Assembly (NCBI RefSeq): GCF_002367995.1
Contig: NZ_AP018207.1
Coordinates: 2,525,083 to 2,589,082, forward strand
DNA: 64,000 nt
From: Calothrix brevissima NIES-22
GTDB taxonomy: Bacteria; Cyanobacteriota; Cyanobacteriia; Cyanobacteriales; Nostocaceae
Reading direction: 5' to 3'
Shown here: in pieces, positions 8,914 through 17,191 of the stretch
Numbering within the stretch: position 1 is the first letter of the stretch
Layout: the number at the start of each line of letters is the position of its first letter
Program-made: the position numbers and the translations under genes
The notes under the pieces: generated by a model
What the model was told of the DNA's origin: nothing
Database searches by the model: none
The model's input: only the letters and a program-made list of their open reading frames with translations

Positions 8914-9276
8914 GTGGATTTAGAAGCTAGAAAGAAACTGATTGAAGTCGTGAAAATGGCTCGTGGCTCGATGAGTCAAAGAGCTTTTGGTAAGCTTCTG
9001 GGCGTTTCGGCTACTGCGGTGCAATTGTGGGAAAAAGGCGAGTCGATTCCAGATACACAAAATTTAGCCAACATTGCAGCGAGAGCAGGCTATACGATGG
9101 AGGAATTGCTTAACTACCTTGGTGTTAAGCCAGTGTCAGAATCCTCCGATGTAAATCAGATTGTCAAGTACATCAAATCTATGCCGTTAAGCGAAGTCGC
9201 CATCATTGGGAGAGTGGTAATGGATAGATTAGCTGCGGCTGCGGAAGCTGCGGTAGATGAAGTTAAAGCCAGTTAA
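8914..9276 (+). CDS. XRE-family HTH transcriptional regulator, copy 2
   Basis: A 120-aa paralogue of the preceding gene with the same HTH (SMSQRAFGKLLGVSATAVQL). Differences cluster after residue 80, where copy 2 reads VNQIVKYIKSMPLSEVAIIG. The GTG start is in the same position as in copy 1. The pair arose by tandem duplication that also carried the 5' end of the divergent neighbour. A perfect 18-bp palindromic site lies 34 bp after its stop. Confidence 0.85.
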   Translation: MDLEARKKLIEVVKMARGSMSQRAFGKLLGVSATAVQLWEKGESIPDTQNLANIAARAGYTMEELLNYLGVKPVSESSDVNQIVKYIKSMPLSEVAIIGRVVMDRLAAAAEAAVDEVKAS

Positions 9277-9310
9277 ATAGTTAGTTGAATGTTTGCGATC
9301 GCGCTTCTGT

Positions 9311-9328
9311 TTACAAGTAAACTTGTAA
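9311..9328. promoter_or_regulatory. Perfect palindromic operator candidate
   Basis: TTACAAGT and ACTTGTAA flank a central AA. It is the best copy of the site shared by the XRE genes. Six bases further on is a TTGACA box (9334-9339), so a regulator bound here would sit next to a promoter reading toward the 9531 gene. Confidence 0.5.
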
Positions 9329-9333
9329 TTTTA

Positions 9334-9362
9334 TTGACATGAATATACGCAAATATTAATTT
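9334..9362 (+). promoter_or_regulatory. Possible promoter toward the 9531 gene
   Basis: TTGACA is followed after 17 nt by TAATTT. The -35 is perfect and the -10 weak. Its closeness to the palindrome at 9311 supports regulation, by inference. Confidence 0.35.
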
Positions 9363-9530
9363 TTATTACAAATAAATAATAATAAATACAAATTTTATCA
9401 AAGTCTTGCTTTTTATTTGTTGTGCATAAGATAGCACTGGTAAAGAGAAAAGTAAGCCAGGATTGGGTGTGGAAACCTTTGAAATTAATTGAGATAATGT
9501 GAAAAAATTTTATTTTTTTGAGGTGTATTT

Positions 9531-10016
9531 ATGTCACTACCTAATGAACCTTCAGCTTGGCAAGTAGAATCAAGCGATGCTTTTGTCCCAGTTTATTATA
9601 AAGGTGATTTAGCTGGGTTTTTCAAAAAAGAATATGCCAATGAAATTATTAAGTTTTTAAATGAGGATGAAGTTTTAAAAAAAGCACTGAAATTGGCTTG
9701 TATTGATTTAGTTAAAGAAACTAATGGTGAGAGCAAAGAAGTAAGCAATTTGATCAAAAAATATATCAAAATGAGTAAGCGTCCCAAGTACGGAACGAGA
9801 GCGATCGCGCTTTTATTAACTGAAAGACAAAAGGCGCTGGATTTGAGTAGTCAGGAGTTTGCTAAATTCTGCGATACATTTAAACTTTCACCAGATGAAC
9901 TCAATAATATTTATGCTGGTGAAGCTATTGAAGATAATTTATTAGCGCCACTTTCTAGGATACTAGGTATTACAAAAGAACAGTTACTAGAAGTGCGGGA
10001 TGGTTCAAAAGAATAA
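9531..10016 (+). CDS. Unrecognised 161-aa protein, possible C-terminal HTH
   Basis: No family recognised with confidence. The N-terminal half is acidic/lysine-rich and helical (AGFFKKEYANEIIKFLNEDE). The C-terminal part (ALLLTERQKALDLSSQEFAK then PLSRILGITKEQLLEVRDG) resembles a degenerate XRE-type domain. ATG follows a good GAGGTG site. It lies after the XRE pair and the operator-like palindrome, so it may be a target or partner of those regulators. Confidence 0.6.
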   Translation: MSLPNEPSAWQVESSDAFVPVYYKGDLAGFFKKEYANEIIKFLNEDEVLKKALKLACIDLVKETNGESKEVSNLIKKYIKMSKRPKYGTRAIALLLTERQKALDLSSQEFAKFCDTFKLSPDELNNIYAGEAIEDNLLAPLSRILGITKEQLLEVRDGSKE

Positions 10017-10033
10017 ATCAAAGTATTTTTTAT

Positions 10034-10174
10034 TAGGACTTAGGCACAAGTTAAGGAAAATTAAACCGCAGAGGACGCAGAGGAGGACACTTGCGTGGGC
10101 GGGTTTCCCGACTTGAGCAAAGTGTCCGTTTCACAGAGGAATAAAAGTTTGAGAGGATTTATGCGTAAGTCCTA
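10034..10174. mobile_element. 141-bp MITE-like element
   Basis: TAGGACTTA (10034-10042) and TAAGTCCTA (10166-10174) form terminal inverted repeats that continue imperfectly inward (GGCA / TGCG). Inside is a hairpin repeat (10085-10127). There is no coding capacity. It resembles the TAGGACTTACGCA-type small elements common in Nostoc genomes. Confidence 0.6.
10085..10127. repeat. Dispersed hairpin repeat, copy 2
   Basis: GGACACTT pairs with the AGTGTCC arm around GGGTTTCCC. It is related to the hairpin at 6049-6089. This one lies inside the MITE-like element. Confidence 0.6.
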
Positions 10175-10198
10175 TATATATCATAGTGGTAGAATCTT

Positions 10199-10996
10199 GT
10201 GAAAACTGACATTATATTTTATCGGCTATTTCAAGAAATACCGAGTATTTTCTTTGAACTGATTAGCAATCATCCTGACGAAGCCAACAATTATCAGTTT
10301 GCATCCGTTGAAATTAAACAAACTTCATTTCGGATTGATGGCGTATTTTTACCTGTAGAAACCATTTATAAACCGATTTACTTCGTTGAAGTGCAATTTC
10401 AACAAGATGACGAAATTTACTCAAGACTGATAGCAGAAATATGTTTATACCTGCGTCAAAATAAACCCCAAAATGATTGGAATGCTGTAGTTTTATATCC
10501 GAACAGGAATGTAGATACAGGAGATATAAAACACTATCGGGAGTTTTTTGATAGTCAAAGGGTGAGAAGAATTTATCTTGATGAATTAGGTGATACTGCA
10601 ACATTACCAATTGGCATAGCTACTGTTAAATTAGTAATTGAAGACAAAGATATAGCTATTAACCAAGCAAGGGAGTTGATCGCCAGAACTAGACAACAGA
10701 CAAACTCTCAATTACAGCAACAATTATTACAATTAATAGAGACTATTTTGGTTTATAAATTTCCCAATATGAGTCGGGAGGAAATTGAAGCAATGTTTAG
10801 CTTGAGCGAGTTAAAACAAACCAGATTTTATCAGGAAGCTTTTCAGGAAGGGAAAGAAGAAGGTGAGCGTAGAGGTAAGTTAAAAGCAGTAATACCGATG
10901 TTGTCTGCTGGGTTGACTATAGAGCAAATAGCGCAAGCTTTGGAATTGAGTGTAGAGGAAGTCAGGCAGGCCGCACAGGAGCAGTCGTGTGATTGA
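10199..10996 (+). CDS. DUF2887 / Rpn-like PD-(D/E)XK nuclease-transposase family protein
   Basis: The 265-aa protein starts KTDIIFYRLFQEIPSIFFEL and has the nuclease-like core FRIDGVFLP ... YFVEVQFQQDDEIYSRLIAE, where D, E and Q residues resemble a PD-(D/E)XK site. Relatives in cyanobacteria are often annotated as Rpn-family recombination-promoting nucleases. The C-terminal 70 residues are helical and charged and end in a small HTH-like segment (LTIEQIAQALELSVEEVRQA). GTG is the start, since the family begins with MKTD. A MITE-like element lies directly upstream. Confidence 0.8.
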   Translation: MKTDIIFYRLFQEIPSIFFELISNHPDEANNYQFASVEIKQTSFRIDGVFLPVETIYKPIYFVEVQFQQDDEIYSRLIAEICLYLRQNKPQNDWNAVVLYPNRNVDTGDIKHYREFFDSQRVRRIYLDELGDTATLPIGIATVKLVIEDKDIAINQARELIARTRQQTNSQLQQQLLQLIETILVYKFPNMSREEIEAMFSLSELKQTRFYQEAFQEGKEEGERRGKLKAVIPMLSAGLTIEQIAQALELSVEEVRQAAQEQSCD

Positions 10997-11009
10997 AAGT
11001 AAATTATCA

Positions 11010-11065
11010 AGACCTCATCCACCCAGCTTCCCTCTGGTGTTAGGAGAGGACGGAGGGTGAGGTCT
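11010..11065. terminator. Hairpin between convergent genes
   Basis: AGACCTCA (11010-11017) pairs with TGAGGTCT (11058-11065), with further interrupted pairing inside. It separates the nuclease gene (+) from the end of the dynamin operon (-). It may be a bidirectional terminator or a dispersed palindromic repeat; the T-run is poor. Confidence 0.45.
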
Positions 11066-13367
11066 ATTGCAAACGAGTTCTTTTTAATGCAATTGATAGC
11101 TGTCGTAATCGTTCGCTAACTTCTAAATTAGATTCTTGTGACTTCAAGTTATCTGGTATTTCAGCTAAGAGGAGTGGATTTTCTTGCAGCCATTCATTAA
11201 GAGCTACTCCTGTCCAAAAGCCTTTTTTTTCTCTAAAACTATCAACTAAACCCTGAAGTTCCTGAATACAAAATGACTCAAAACCAGCAGCTTCAAAAAT
11301 TGCATAACGCAAGTATTCATCAAAGGCATTAATATCATTTTCGACTTCAAAAATTACAGCTTCTTGGGGAGGCCTGAAGTCATTAGCAACATCTATTACA
11401 AGTTGTGTTGCTGCACCAGCTAATTGTGTTGCTACTCCTGTTATACCTAGTACTTGTTGGCGAATTTCAGGGTTAAAGAGTAAATCAGAACCATATTTTA
11501 CATATCTTTTGAGAACTCTAAAAGCAGGTTCTTCACCAATATAGTAGTTATCAATAATTTCAATATCTACTCCCAGGCTTTTGATAATTTTATTGCGAGT
11601 ATCACTGTTAACTGGTCCACGAATCAATGCTTCTGCTACTGGACGCGCAAATCTGAGAAATAATACACTTAAACTATTTTCTAGTTTCGCTGAAAAATAA
11701 TCCTCAGATTTTTCAATTAACATAGCTTTTACTTGATTACTTCCCCATAATAAACTTGTCATATATTCAACTAATTTCAATGCTTCATTATTTAGTTCTA
11801 AAGCAAGTTTATGAGCTATTAAAGATAAAAGCTTAGTAATATCATTGTACAAATTATCACGCCAAGCAAAATTAGCTTTCATTCGATCAAACTCTGGATT
11901 TGAGTTTGCCAGAAAGATTGTATCTTTATTTTTAAATGTATTCTTCCTTAATTCCTGCATTGTTTCGTCAACAATTCGTATATATCTTTCTCGAAAGTTT
12001 TGTATTTGAGTGAAGGATGTAGCAGTTAAATTTTCTAAAGGTTTGTTAATCACAGAATCTTGATAATATTTTTGTAAATCAGCTTTGATTTCTTCCCATT
12101 TACGATCGTACCAGGCTGTAAATGCAGTCCGCCGATTACTTTCTTCAAGAAGTTTTGCTTCTTCTGGGTTTTCTGGATACTTTTTACTGACCAGAGTATA
12201 AATTTCTTCGGAATTGCTGAAAATTTTATTAAGAGATGTCTCACATCTTTTCTTTAATATAGATACACGTTCATTATTGATATAGTTAAAGATTTTTTCT
12301 TTAATTATGGGAATACCAGTTGCATCTTTATTTAAAGTCTCTTCATCAACAATTGCAGTTAATTTCTGTAATTTAGTTTTGATAGTATTTGCATCTTCAA
12401 GCTGTAATTTAGTTTCTGCTCCGGCTAAGTTATTTAAAATCAAATATGCACCAGCAGAACCATACACAATACGTTGACTGGGTAAGTTGGCTTTTTTTAA
12501 CCAATCTTGATATGCTACATCAATATGGGTTCTCAGTTCTTCTGGACTAGCTATAGAATCAATACGACTTAAAAAAACAAAGAGTTTGTCAGCAATAGTT
12601 ACATTTTGATCGCCAAGTTCTGTAAATTTGATAATGTCAAGTTCTCCACCTCTAATACTAGGATCACGTTGTATTACTATGACAGCATCACAGTCTGACA
12701 GCATTTTTTTTGCTTCATCAACGTGCTTTGCTAAACCAGAATCAGAACCAGGAACATCATAAAAAACTATACCTTCAGCTTGGGCAAGTTTGCTAGTGTA
12801 AAGCCTAGCCTCTAAAACAGCGTGAGCATATTTTTCATCTGCTACATATTTCTTCAGTGGTTCTTTAATATCTTCCAGCCTAGTAAATGGAAAAGTAAGA
12901 TTACCTTCTCTTCTTACCTGTTGTAAAGTTATTTCGTTTTCTTTTATAGTTTTGAGGTCTACTTGCGCGTTAGCTTTTTCAAGTTCCTGGAGTAAATTAC
13001 TAAACTCCTCTTCTGTTTTCGCTTGTACCTCTAGTCTTTGTTCAGATTCATTTGCAACTGAATAAATTTGTGTTGTTGTGAATGTACATCTTCCTCTCTT
13101 CGCTGGTAGTAAATCACATTCTAACCAAGCATTAATAAAAGTACTTTTTCCGGCTTTCTCTAATCCGACAACAGCAATACGAAACTCACGTTTTTTGAGC
13201 CTTTCAAGTTGACGACGAGTTGGTTCTGCTTCCTGTAAAAGTGCTTCTTTTAATCGCAGAGGAACTTGAGCTTGGGGTAACATAGCTAAATCTACTGCGT
13301 GTCGCTGCACATTTAGAGCATCACTAAGACGAGTTTCATAATAAGAAGAGGCTGTTTTCCAATCCAT
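11064..13367 (-). CDS. Dynamin-like large GTPase, partner B
   Basis: The 767-aa protein has a GTPase domain at about residues 60-330: P-loop GLEKAGKST (68-76), switch I threonines in CTFTTTQ, DVPG (204-207), and LSRID as the base-recognition motif, which departs from the usual (T/N)KxD. Long helical stalk regions follow. A glycine/alanine-rich hydrophobic segment near residues 640-665 (VLGITGVATQLAGAATQLV) could be a membrane paddle. ATG follows AAGGA. It is the last gene of a four-gene operon, 11 bp after the small membrane protein. Bacterial dynamin-like proteins remodel or protect membranes, often as tandem pairs. Confidence 0.85.
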   Translation of the reverse strand: MDWKTASSYYETRLSDALNVQRHAVDLAMLPQAQVPLRLKEALLQEAEPTRRQLERLKKREFRIAVVGLEKAGKSTFINAWLECDLLPAKRGRCTFTTTQIYSVANESEQRLEVQAKTEEEFSNLLQELEKANAQVDLKTIKENEITLQQVRREGNLTFPFTRLEDIKEPLKKYVADEKYAHAVLEARLYTSKLAQAEGIVFYDVPGSDSGLAKHVDEAKKMLSDCDAVIVIQRDPSIRGGELDIIKFTELGDQNVTIADKLFVFLSRIDSIASPEELRTHIDVAYQDWLKKANLPSQRIVYGSAGAYLILNNLAGAETKLQLEDANTIKTKLQKLTAIVDEETLNKDATGIPIIKEKIFNYINNERVSILKKRCETSLNKIFSNSEEIYTLVSKKYPENPEEAKLLEESNRRTAFTAWYDRKWEEIKADLQKYYQDSVINKPLENLTATSFTQIQNFRERYIRIVDETMQELRKNTFKNKDTIFLANSNPEFDRMKANFAWRDNLYNDITKLLSLIAHKLALELNNEALKLVEYMTSLLWGSNQVKAMLIEKSEDYFSAKLENSLSVLFLRFARPVAEALIRGPVNSDTRNKIIKSLGVDIEIIDNYYIGEEPAFRVLKRYVKYGSDLLFNPEIRQQVLGITGVATQLAGAATQLVIDVANDFRPPQEAVIFEVENDINAFDEYLRYAIFEAAGFESFCIQELQGLVDSFREKKGFWTGVALNEWLQENPLLLAEIPDNLKSQESNLEVSERLRQLSIALKRTRLQ

Positions 13368-13378
13368 TTGTATATTCC

Positions 13379-13909
13379 TTAAACACGGTTAAATTTTTCT
13401 AAACCAGATACAGATAGAGATTTAAGACCAGCTAATTCTGTAATCACGCTTTGTCCATTAGCAGGCAAATTTCTCTTTAAAATATATGGAATTTTTTTAC
13501 CAATCATTTCTTGTCCATCAGCAATATTAATTCTGACGTAAATTTCTCCTTTTTCGCTGACATTTGCAATATCTTCGTCTGTTTCTAATCGCTGCTGAGT
13601 GGTATTAGCATCTTCAACACTCGTACATAAAAAATAGGAAGCAGCATCTATAAGTTTCTCTATTTCAGAAACATTTATTTGAGCATTTTTTCGCAAATTA
13701 CCAATCGCATTTGCTGGCACAATCAGACATAAAGCTGCTGGAAGTAATTGTCGAGGCGGAGGTACTGGCTTTGGAGGAGGATCTGCTGTTGGTGAACTTT
13801 TGGTGCTACCAGCAATTTTTTTTTGTTCCTTTGTATTTTCGATATACCAATAACATGAAGTAAATCCAGTGAGGCTACAAGCCATTACCACAATCCAAAA
13901 TAAGTCCAT
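13379..13909 (-). CDS. Small single-pass membrane protein of the dynamin operon
   Basis: The 176-aa protein starts MDLFWIVVMACSLTGFTSCY, a likely transmembrane segment or lipoprotein-like signal. A proline-rich linker (PPPKPVPPPRQ) follows, then a soluble domain with no recognised family. The chosen ATG is the last A of a 10-A run, with AGGA about 11 nt upstream. An in-frame ATG at 13933 is the alternative. The 5' end overlaps the upstream 97-aa gene by 35 bp in another frame. Loss of one A in the run would fuse the two proteins. Confidence 0.7.
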   Translation of the reverse strand: MDLFWIVVMACSLTGFTSCYWYIENTKEQKKIAGSTKSSPTADPPPKPVPPPRQLLPAALCLIVPANAIGNLRKNAQINVSEIEKLIDAASYFLCTSVEDANTTQQRLETDEDIANVSEKGEIYVRINIADGQEMIGKKIPYILKRNLPANGQSVITELAGLKSLSVSGLEKFNRV

Positions 13910-14168
13910 TTTTTTTTTCGTCCTTGAAAGCATTGAGAAATGAATCGTTGGGATTACTTATTAGTCCCTCAACAATTTTCTTGTCATCATCCAGTGTTGC
14001 AGAAGGTTTGATAGCAAGATAATTACAAATATCTGTAAAAATTGATGGATCTTTATAAAGTATTATTTGCATTACCTTATATAGAACACCCCGCCCCTGA
14101 TTTTCAATTTGAGGGTACACTTCTTCAAACACTTGATTGTACAACTCTTTGAGTTTGTTATTTGCCAC
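13875..14168 (-). CDS. Small soluble protein of the dynamin operon
   Basis: A 97-aa protein of unknown family, mostly helical (NNKLKELYNQVFEEVYPQIE), with a second half about KPSATLDDDKKIVEGL. GTG start, 6 bp after the stop of the first dynamin gene. The C-terminal residues after DEKK are encoded beyond the 10-A run and may not belong to the main product if slippage joins this frame to the next gene. An adaptor role between the GTPases and the membrane protein is only a guess. Confidence 0.6.
   Translation of the reverse strand: MANNKLKELYNQVFEEVYPQIENQGRGVLYKVMQIILYKDPSIFTDICNYLAIKPSATLDDDKKIVEGLISNPNDSFLNAFKDEKKNGLILDCGNGL
13909..13918 (-). other. 10-A homopolymer at overlapping frames (possible slippage site)
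   Basis: The coding strand has ten consecutive A. In the 97-aa frame it reads GAA AAA AAA AAT; in the next gene's frame it reads AAA AAA AAA ATG. A transcript with nine or twelve A would read through as one protein of about 260 residues with a transmembrane segment in the middle. Confidence 0.6.
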
Positions 14169-14174
14169 TCGATT

Positions 14175-16574
14175 TTAAGACTCCTCTTTTAAGGATATTC
14201 CCAAGCTAGAAAATTCTTCTGTAAGGGCTTGCGCTTTTTGTTGCATAGGTTGCCAAACTTTTCTTATGTTTTCATAATCTAAAGTAATTTCTTGGTTAGC
14301 TTTATCAAGTCTGGCTTGATAACGGTCAATAATCTCATTTTGAATTTTGTCTACGTTTTTTTTAAGACAATCAATTTGTTCTATTAACCAGCGTGCAATT
14401 TGATTGACGATTTTTAGTTCTTCCTCTTTCGACTGAAGTGTCCAACCCGTGAGTAAATCTTCTACACTGGGAATTTCAGCGTTATCGCTAGAACGTGTTT
14501 GATATTCTGTTTCATAAATTGTTTTTTTCCATAGCAACCAAATTCTTTTTTCTCTTGCTACCTGTATAGCTTCTTGCCAAGTTCCTTTATTAATAGGAAA
14601 GCCTGCTTGAAACCGGAAGTTAAATGTTGGTTGATTCTCAACTTTACTCAGTTGTGATTCCGGAAATTTGATTGCTATATTAGGTGCAATATTATTGGCT
14701 CCTGTTTCTATATAAGATAAATAGCAATTAAAAAGTTCTAGAACTGCTTGATACATTCTATTTAATTCTTGCTCAGAAATTTGCTTTAACACATCCTCCA
14801 TCACAATATTCAAATGAATAGCCAATTCATTTAACTCTTCATTTATTTGTTTAAGTTTACTTTTCTCTGCATCTGTTCTGGCTTCCATTATTTTACCTTC
14901 TTTAGCAACGGAAGCTGTATAGCCTAAATTCACTAGTCGGTTTAAGTTTCTTTCTAGCAAATTGACATTTAAAACATTTGCTTTTTTTAAATTCGGACTG
15001 TCTAAGTCTACTCGTCCAGTTTCTAAAGATTTTGCAACTGCTTCCAAAACTTGGTTGATTCCTTGACCTAATTCTCGTCGCCATCCATAAAGTGGATATA
15101 ATTTTTCTCCTAATGAGTTATAAGGTTCTACATCCTTGAGTTCCGAAATTGTTGATTCGAGATACAGCACTGGATCGTCTTCTGATTCTTCTGCTATAAC
15201 TTGTTTAATTTTTCTATCTATTTTCTCAAAAGGTTCTCTTAAATTCGTATCACTAATTTCTAAAAAATGCTGAATTCCTGATCTTATATAGGATATATTT
15301 TGGCATTCTTGCTGATATTCTTCTTCTGAACTATTAAGAATTGCTGTTGTTGTTTGTGTAGCCCATTCTGCGATCGCATTTCCTGCGGCTAAATTAAAAC
15401 GTTCTATAATTTGTGGAATTACTAACTGGGGAAAATGCTGAGTAATATGTTCCCTTAAATACTGGTGAAATTCTTCGGCATAAGACTTTTGCCATAAGGA
15501 ATCAGCAACTCTATTTCGGTCATGTCTAGACCATTTTTCAGGTTTACGCGGTAGGTCGTCTAATATATTGTCATCAATTAATCCATTAAAATGCTCATCT
15601 GCTTTTCCACAAGCTTCTAAGCTGTTTTCTTCATTACTTTTGATTTGAAGCGATAATAAAGCAGGCCATGTACTAAGTTTTACTACTTTTAAGTTATCAA
15701 TATCTTCTGTATATTCTTTTAATTGTTCTGTCAATTCAGTTTTAATACTATGTATAGTGTTTTCAACAAAGCGGTTTTCTGTGTCTGGCCAGGTTCTATC
15801 TGCTCGAAAAACGTCAATACGATTCAGGGTAAAAAGCATCCGCGCCGGAGAACCCCCTAAATCCTTGACCTGTTGTACAACCTGTTGCAACAAACTTTTT
15901 ATTTTCTGTGGATCTACCTCTACACTATTATATGTAACTATACATAAAGCTTCTCGACACTGTTTGATCACATTTGCATTACCTTCATCACCCACATAGG
16001 CTAAACCAGGTAAATCTAGAATTCTTACCTTGGTTTTTTCTGGTAGTTTTAACTGAGATTCATTTAACAGCCTGAAAGGATAAAAAATTGTAGATTGTGG
16101 ACAGGCTAAATTCGGTTGTTTGTTTCTGTTTTCGATATAACTTATCATCACTTGGTATAAGCGTTGATAAATTCTATCTTCAGTAATATTTCTCCATTCT
16201 CCACACTCCCATAATGCGCCTGGTGTTTCATGGATGATGAGAGATTTTTCTTGACTGTATTCAACAGTAACTGTCCCCGCACTCATTTCACTTACTGCTA
16301 CCGGCACAATTTCTGCTCCGCATAGCAAATTCACCAAAGTACTTTTTCCACTACTAGTAGTTCCAGTAGTAGCAAGGGTAAGAGTTGGATTACTAAGCTC
16401 ATCAACTAGTATGCTAAGAGCTTTCTCTAATTTATCTGAGAGTTCTTGCATCTCAGAATGGTAAGTTTCTGGTAAATGCTGAGATATTTCTGCGTAAAAG
16501 TTATTCCAGTATTTAGCAAGGAGTTTCGCCTTGAATTCTACACTTTCAAATATTTTGTATACTTTATTACTCAT
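14175..16574 (-). CDS. Dynamin-like large GTPase, partner A
   Basis: The 799-aa protein has a GTPase domain near residues 60-330: P-loop GTTSSGKST (71-79), DLPG (187-190) and NRID (251-254). Switch I is probably in SEMSAGTVTV. The rest is helical, with coiled-coil-like stretches near 560-620 and 720-790 (KKNVDKIQNEIIDRYQARL). No clear membrane paddle is seen. It is the first gene of the operon. It differs strongly from partner B, so the pair is ancient rather than a recent duplication. Dynamin-like identity is from motif spacing and size. Confidence 0.83.
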   Translation of the reverse strand: MSNKVYKIFESVEFKAKLLAKYWNNFYAEISQHLPETYHSEMQELSDKLEKALSILVDELSNPTLTLATTGTTSSGKSTLVNLLCGAEIVPVAVSEMSAGTVTVEYSQEKSLIIHETPGALWECGEWRNITEDRIYQRLYQVMISYIENRNKQPNLACPQSTIFYPFRLLNESQLKLPEKTKVRILDLPGLAYVGDEGNANVIKQCREALCIVTYNSVEVDPQKIKSLLQQVVQQVKDLGGSPARMLFTLNRIDVFRADRTWPDTENRFVENTIHSIKTELTEQLKEYTEDIDNLKVVKLSTWPALLSLQIKSNEENSLEACGKADEHFNGLIDDNILDDLPRKPEKWSRHDRNRVADSLWQKSYAEEFHQYLREHITQHFPQLVIPQIIERFNLAAGNAIAEWATQTTTAILNSSEEEYQQECQNISYIRSGIQHFLEISDTNLREPFEKIDRKIKQVIAEESEDDPVLYLESTISELKDVEPYNSLGEKLYPLYGWRRELGQGINQVLEAVAKSLETGRVDLDSPNLKKANVLNVNLLERNLNRLVNLGYTASVAKEGKIMEARTDAEKSKLKQINEELNELAIHLNIVMEDVLKQISEQELNRMYQAVLELFNCYLSYIETGANNIAPNIAIKFPESQLSKVENQPTFNFRFQAGFPINKGTWQEAIQVAREKRIWLLWKKTIYETEYQTRSSDNAEIPSVEDLLTGWTLQSKEEELKIVNQIARWLIEQIDCLKKNVDKIQNEIIDRYQARLDKANQEITLDYENIRKVWQPMQQKAQALTEEFSSLGISLKEES

Positions 16575-17191
16575 TTTTATATACTTAGGTCGGATAAAAC
16601 TAAAAATATTATAGACAGGCTCAACATTAAAGCGCCTGTTTTTTACATGATTTTTGATGTATTGTCGAACAAATTTCCTAATAAATTAAGTAAATACAAG
16701 TACTCAGAGAATTATAAATAAATTCTGTAATCGCCTCATAACTTTAGGGAGCATAAATTATTGTTAACAATTTAAAAGTTAAGTTACAGTTAACACTAGT
16801 TACGTTATGAACATGGAAAAAGCTTTCCCAATCCTCAAAGTATTTATCAGCTATGGTTATGATTCGCAACGGCAGTTAGTACTTGACCAATAAAACTTTA
16901 CGTTCTTTGTAATTAAGACTTCAGTCAAAAAGTCAAGGACTAAAGTCCTAACTACAAGCTTACCCACGCATCTGGCATTGGGTGAGGGAGTAATATAGTA
17001 AGCCAATGTCGAAATGGGGGCTGTAATTTAGGTATATATAACTTAATTAGATGTGAGCGTGACAATCTCAGACTCTTTTTTTATCATTGCGGAAAATTTC
17101 CCTGACGAAATATTAATTAAATTTTGTTAAGATTGACACGGCAATAGCTCTTCATCCCCCAACTACCCATCCCCTACCTGAGAGAAACTTG
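16575..17191. other. Divergent intergenic region, dynamin operon / ABC-F gene
   Basis: About 615 bp, AT-rich, with no supported gene. A TATAAT box on the - strand (16608-16613) lies 34 bp upstream of the first dynamin gene; no matching -35 is clear. A small hairpin AGGAC-TAAA-GTCCT is at 16936-16949. TTAAGATTGACACGGCAA near 17130 may belong to the ABC-F promoter. Short open frames here look random. Confidence 0.45.

Noticed and set aside
16476-16721. 81-codon open frame opposite the first dynamin gene
   Set aside because: Its first half is antisense to coding sequence and the rest is low-complexity AT-rich DNA.
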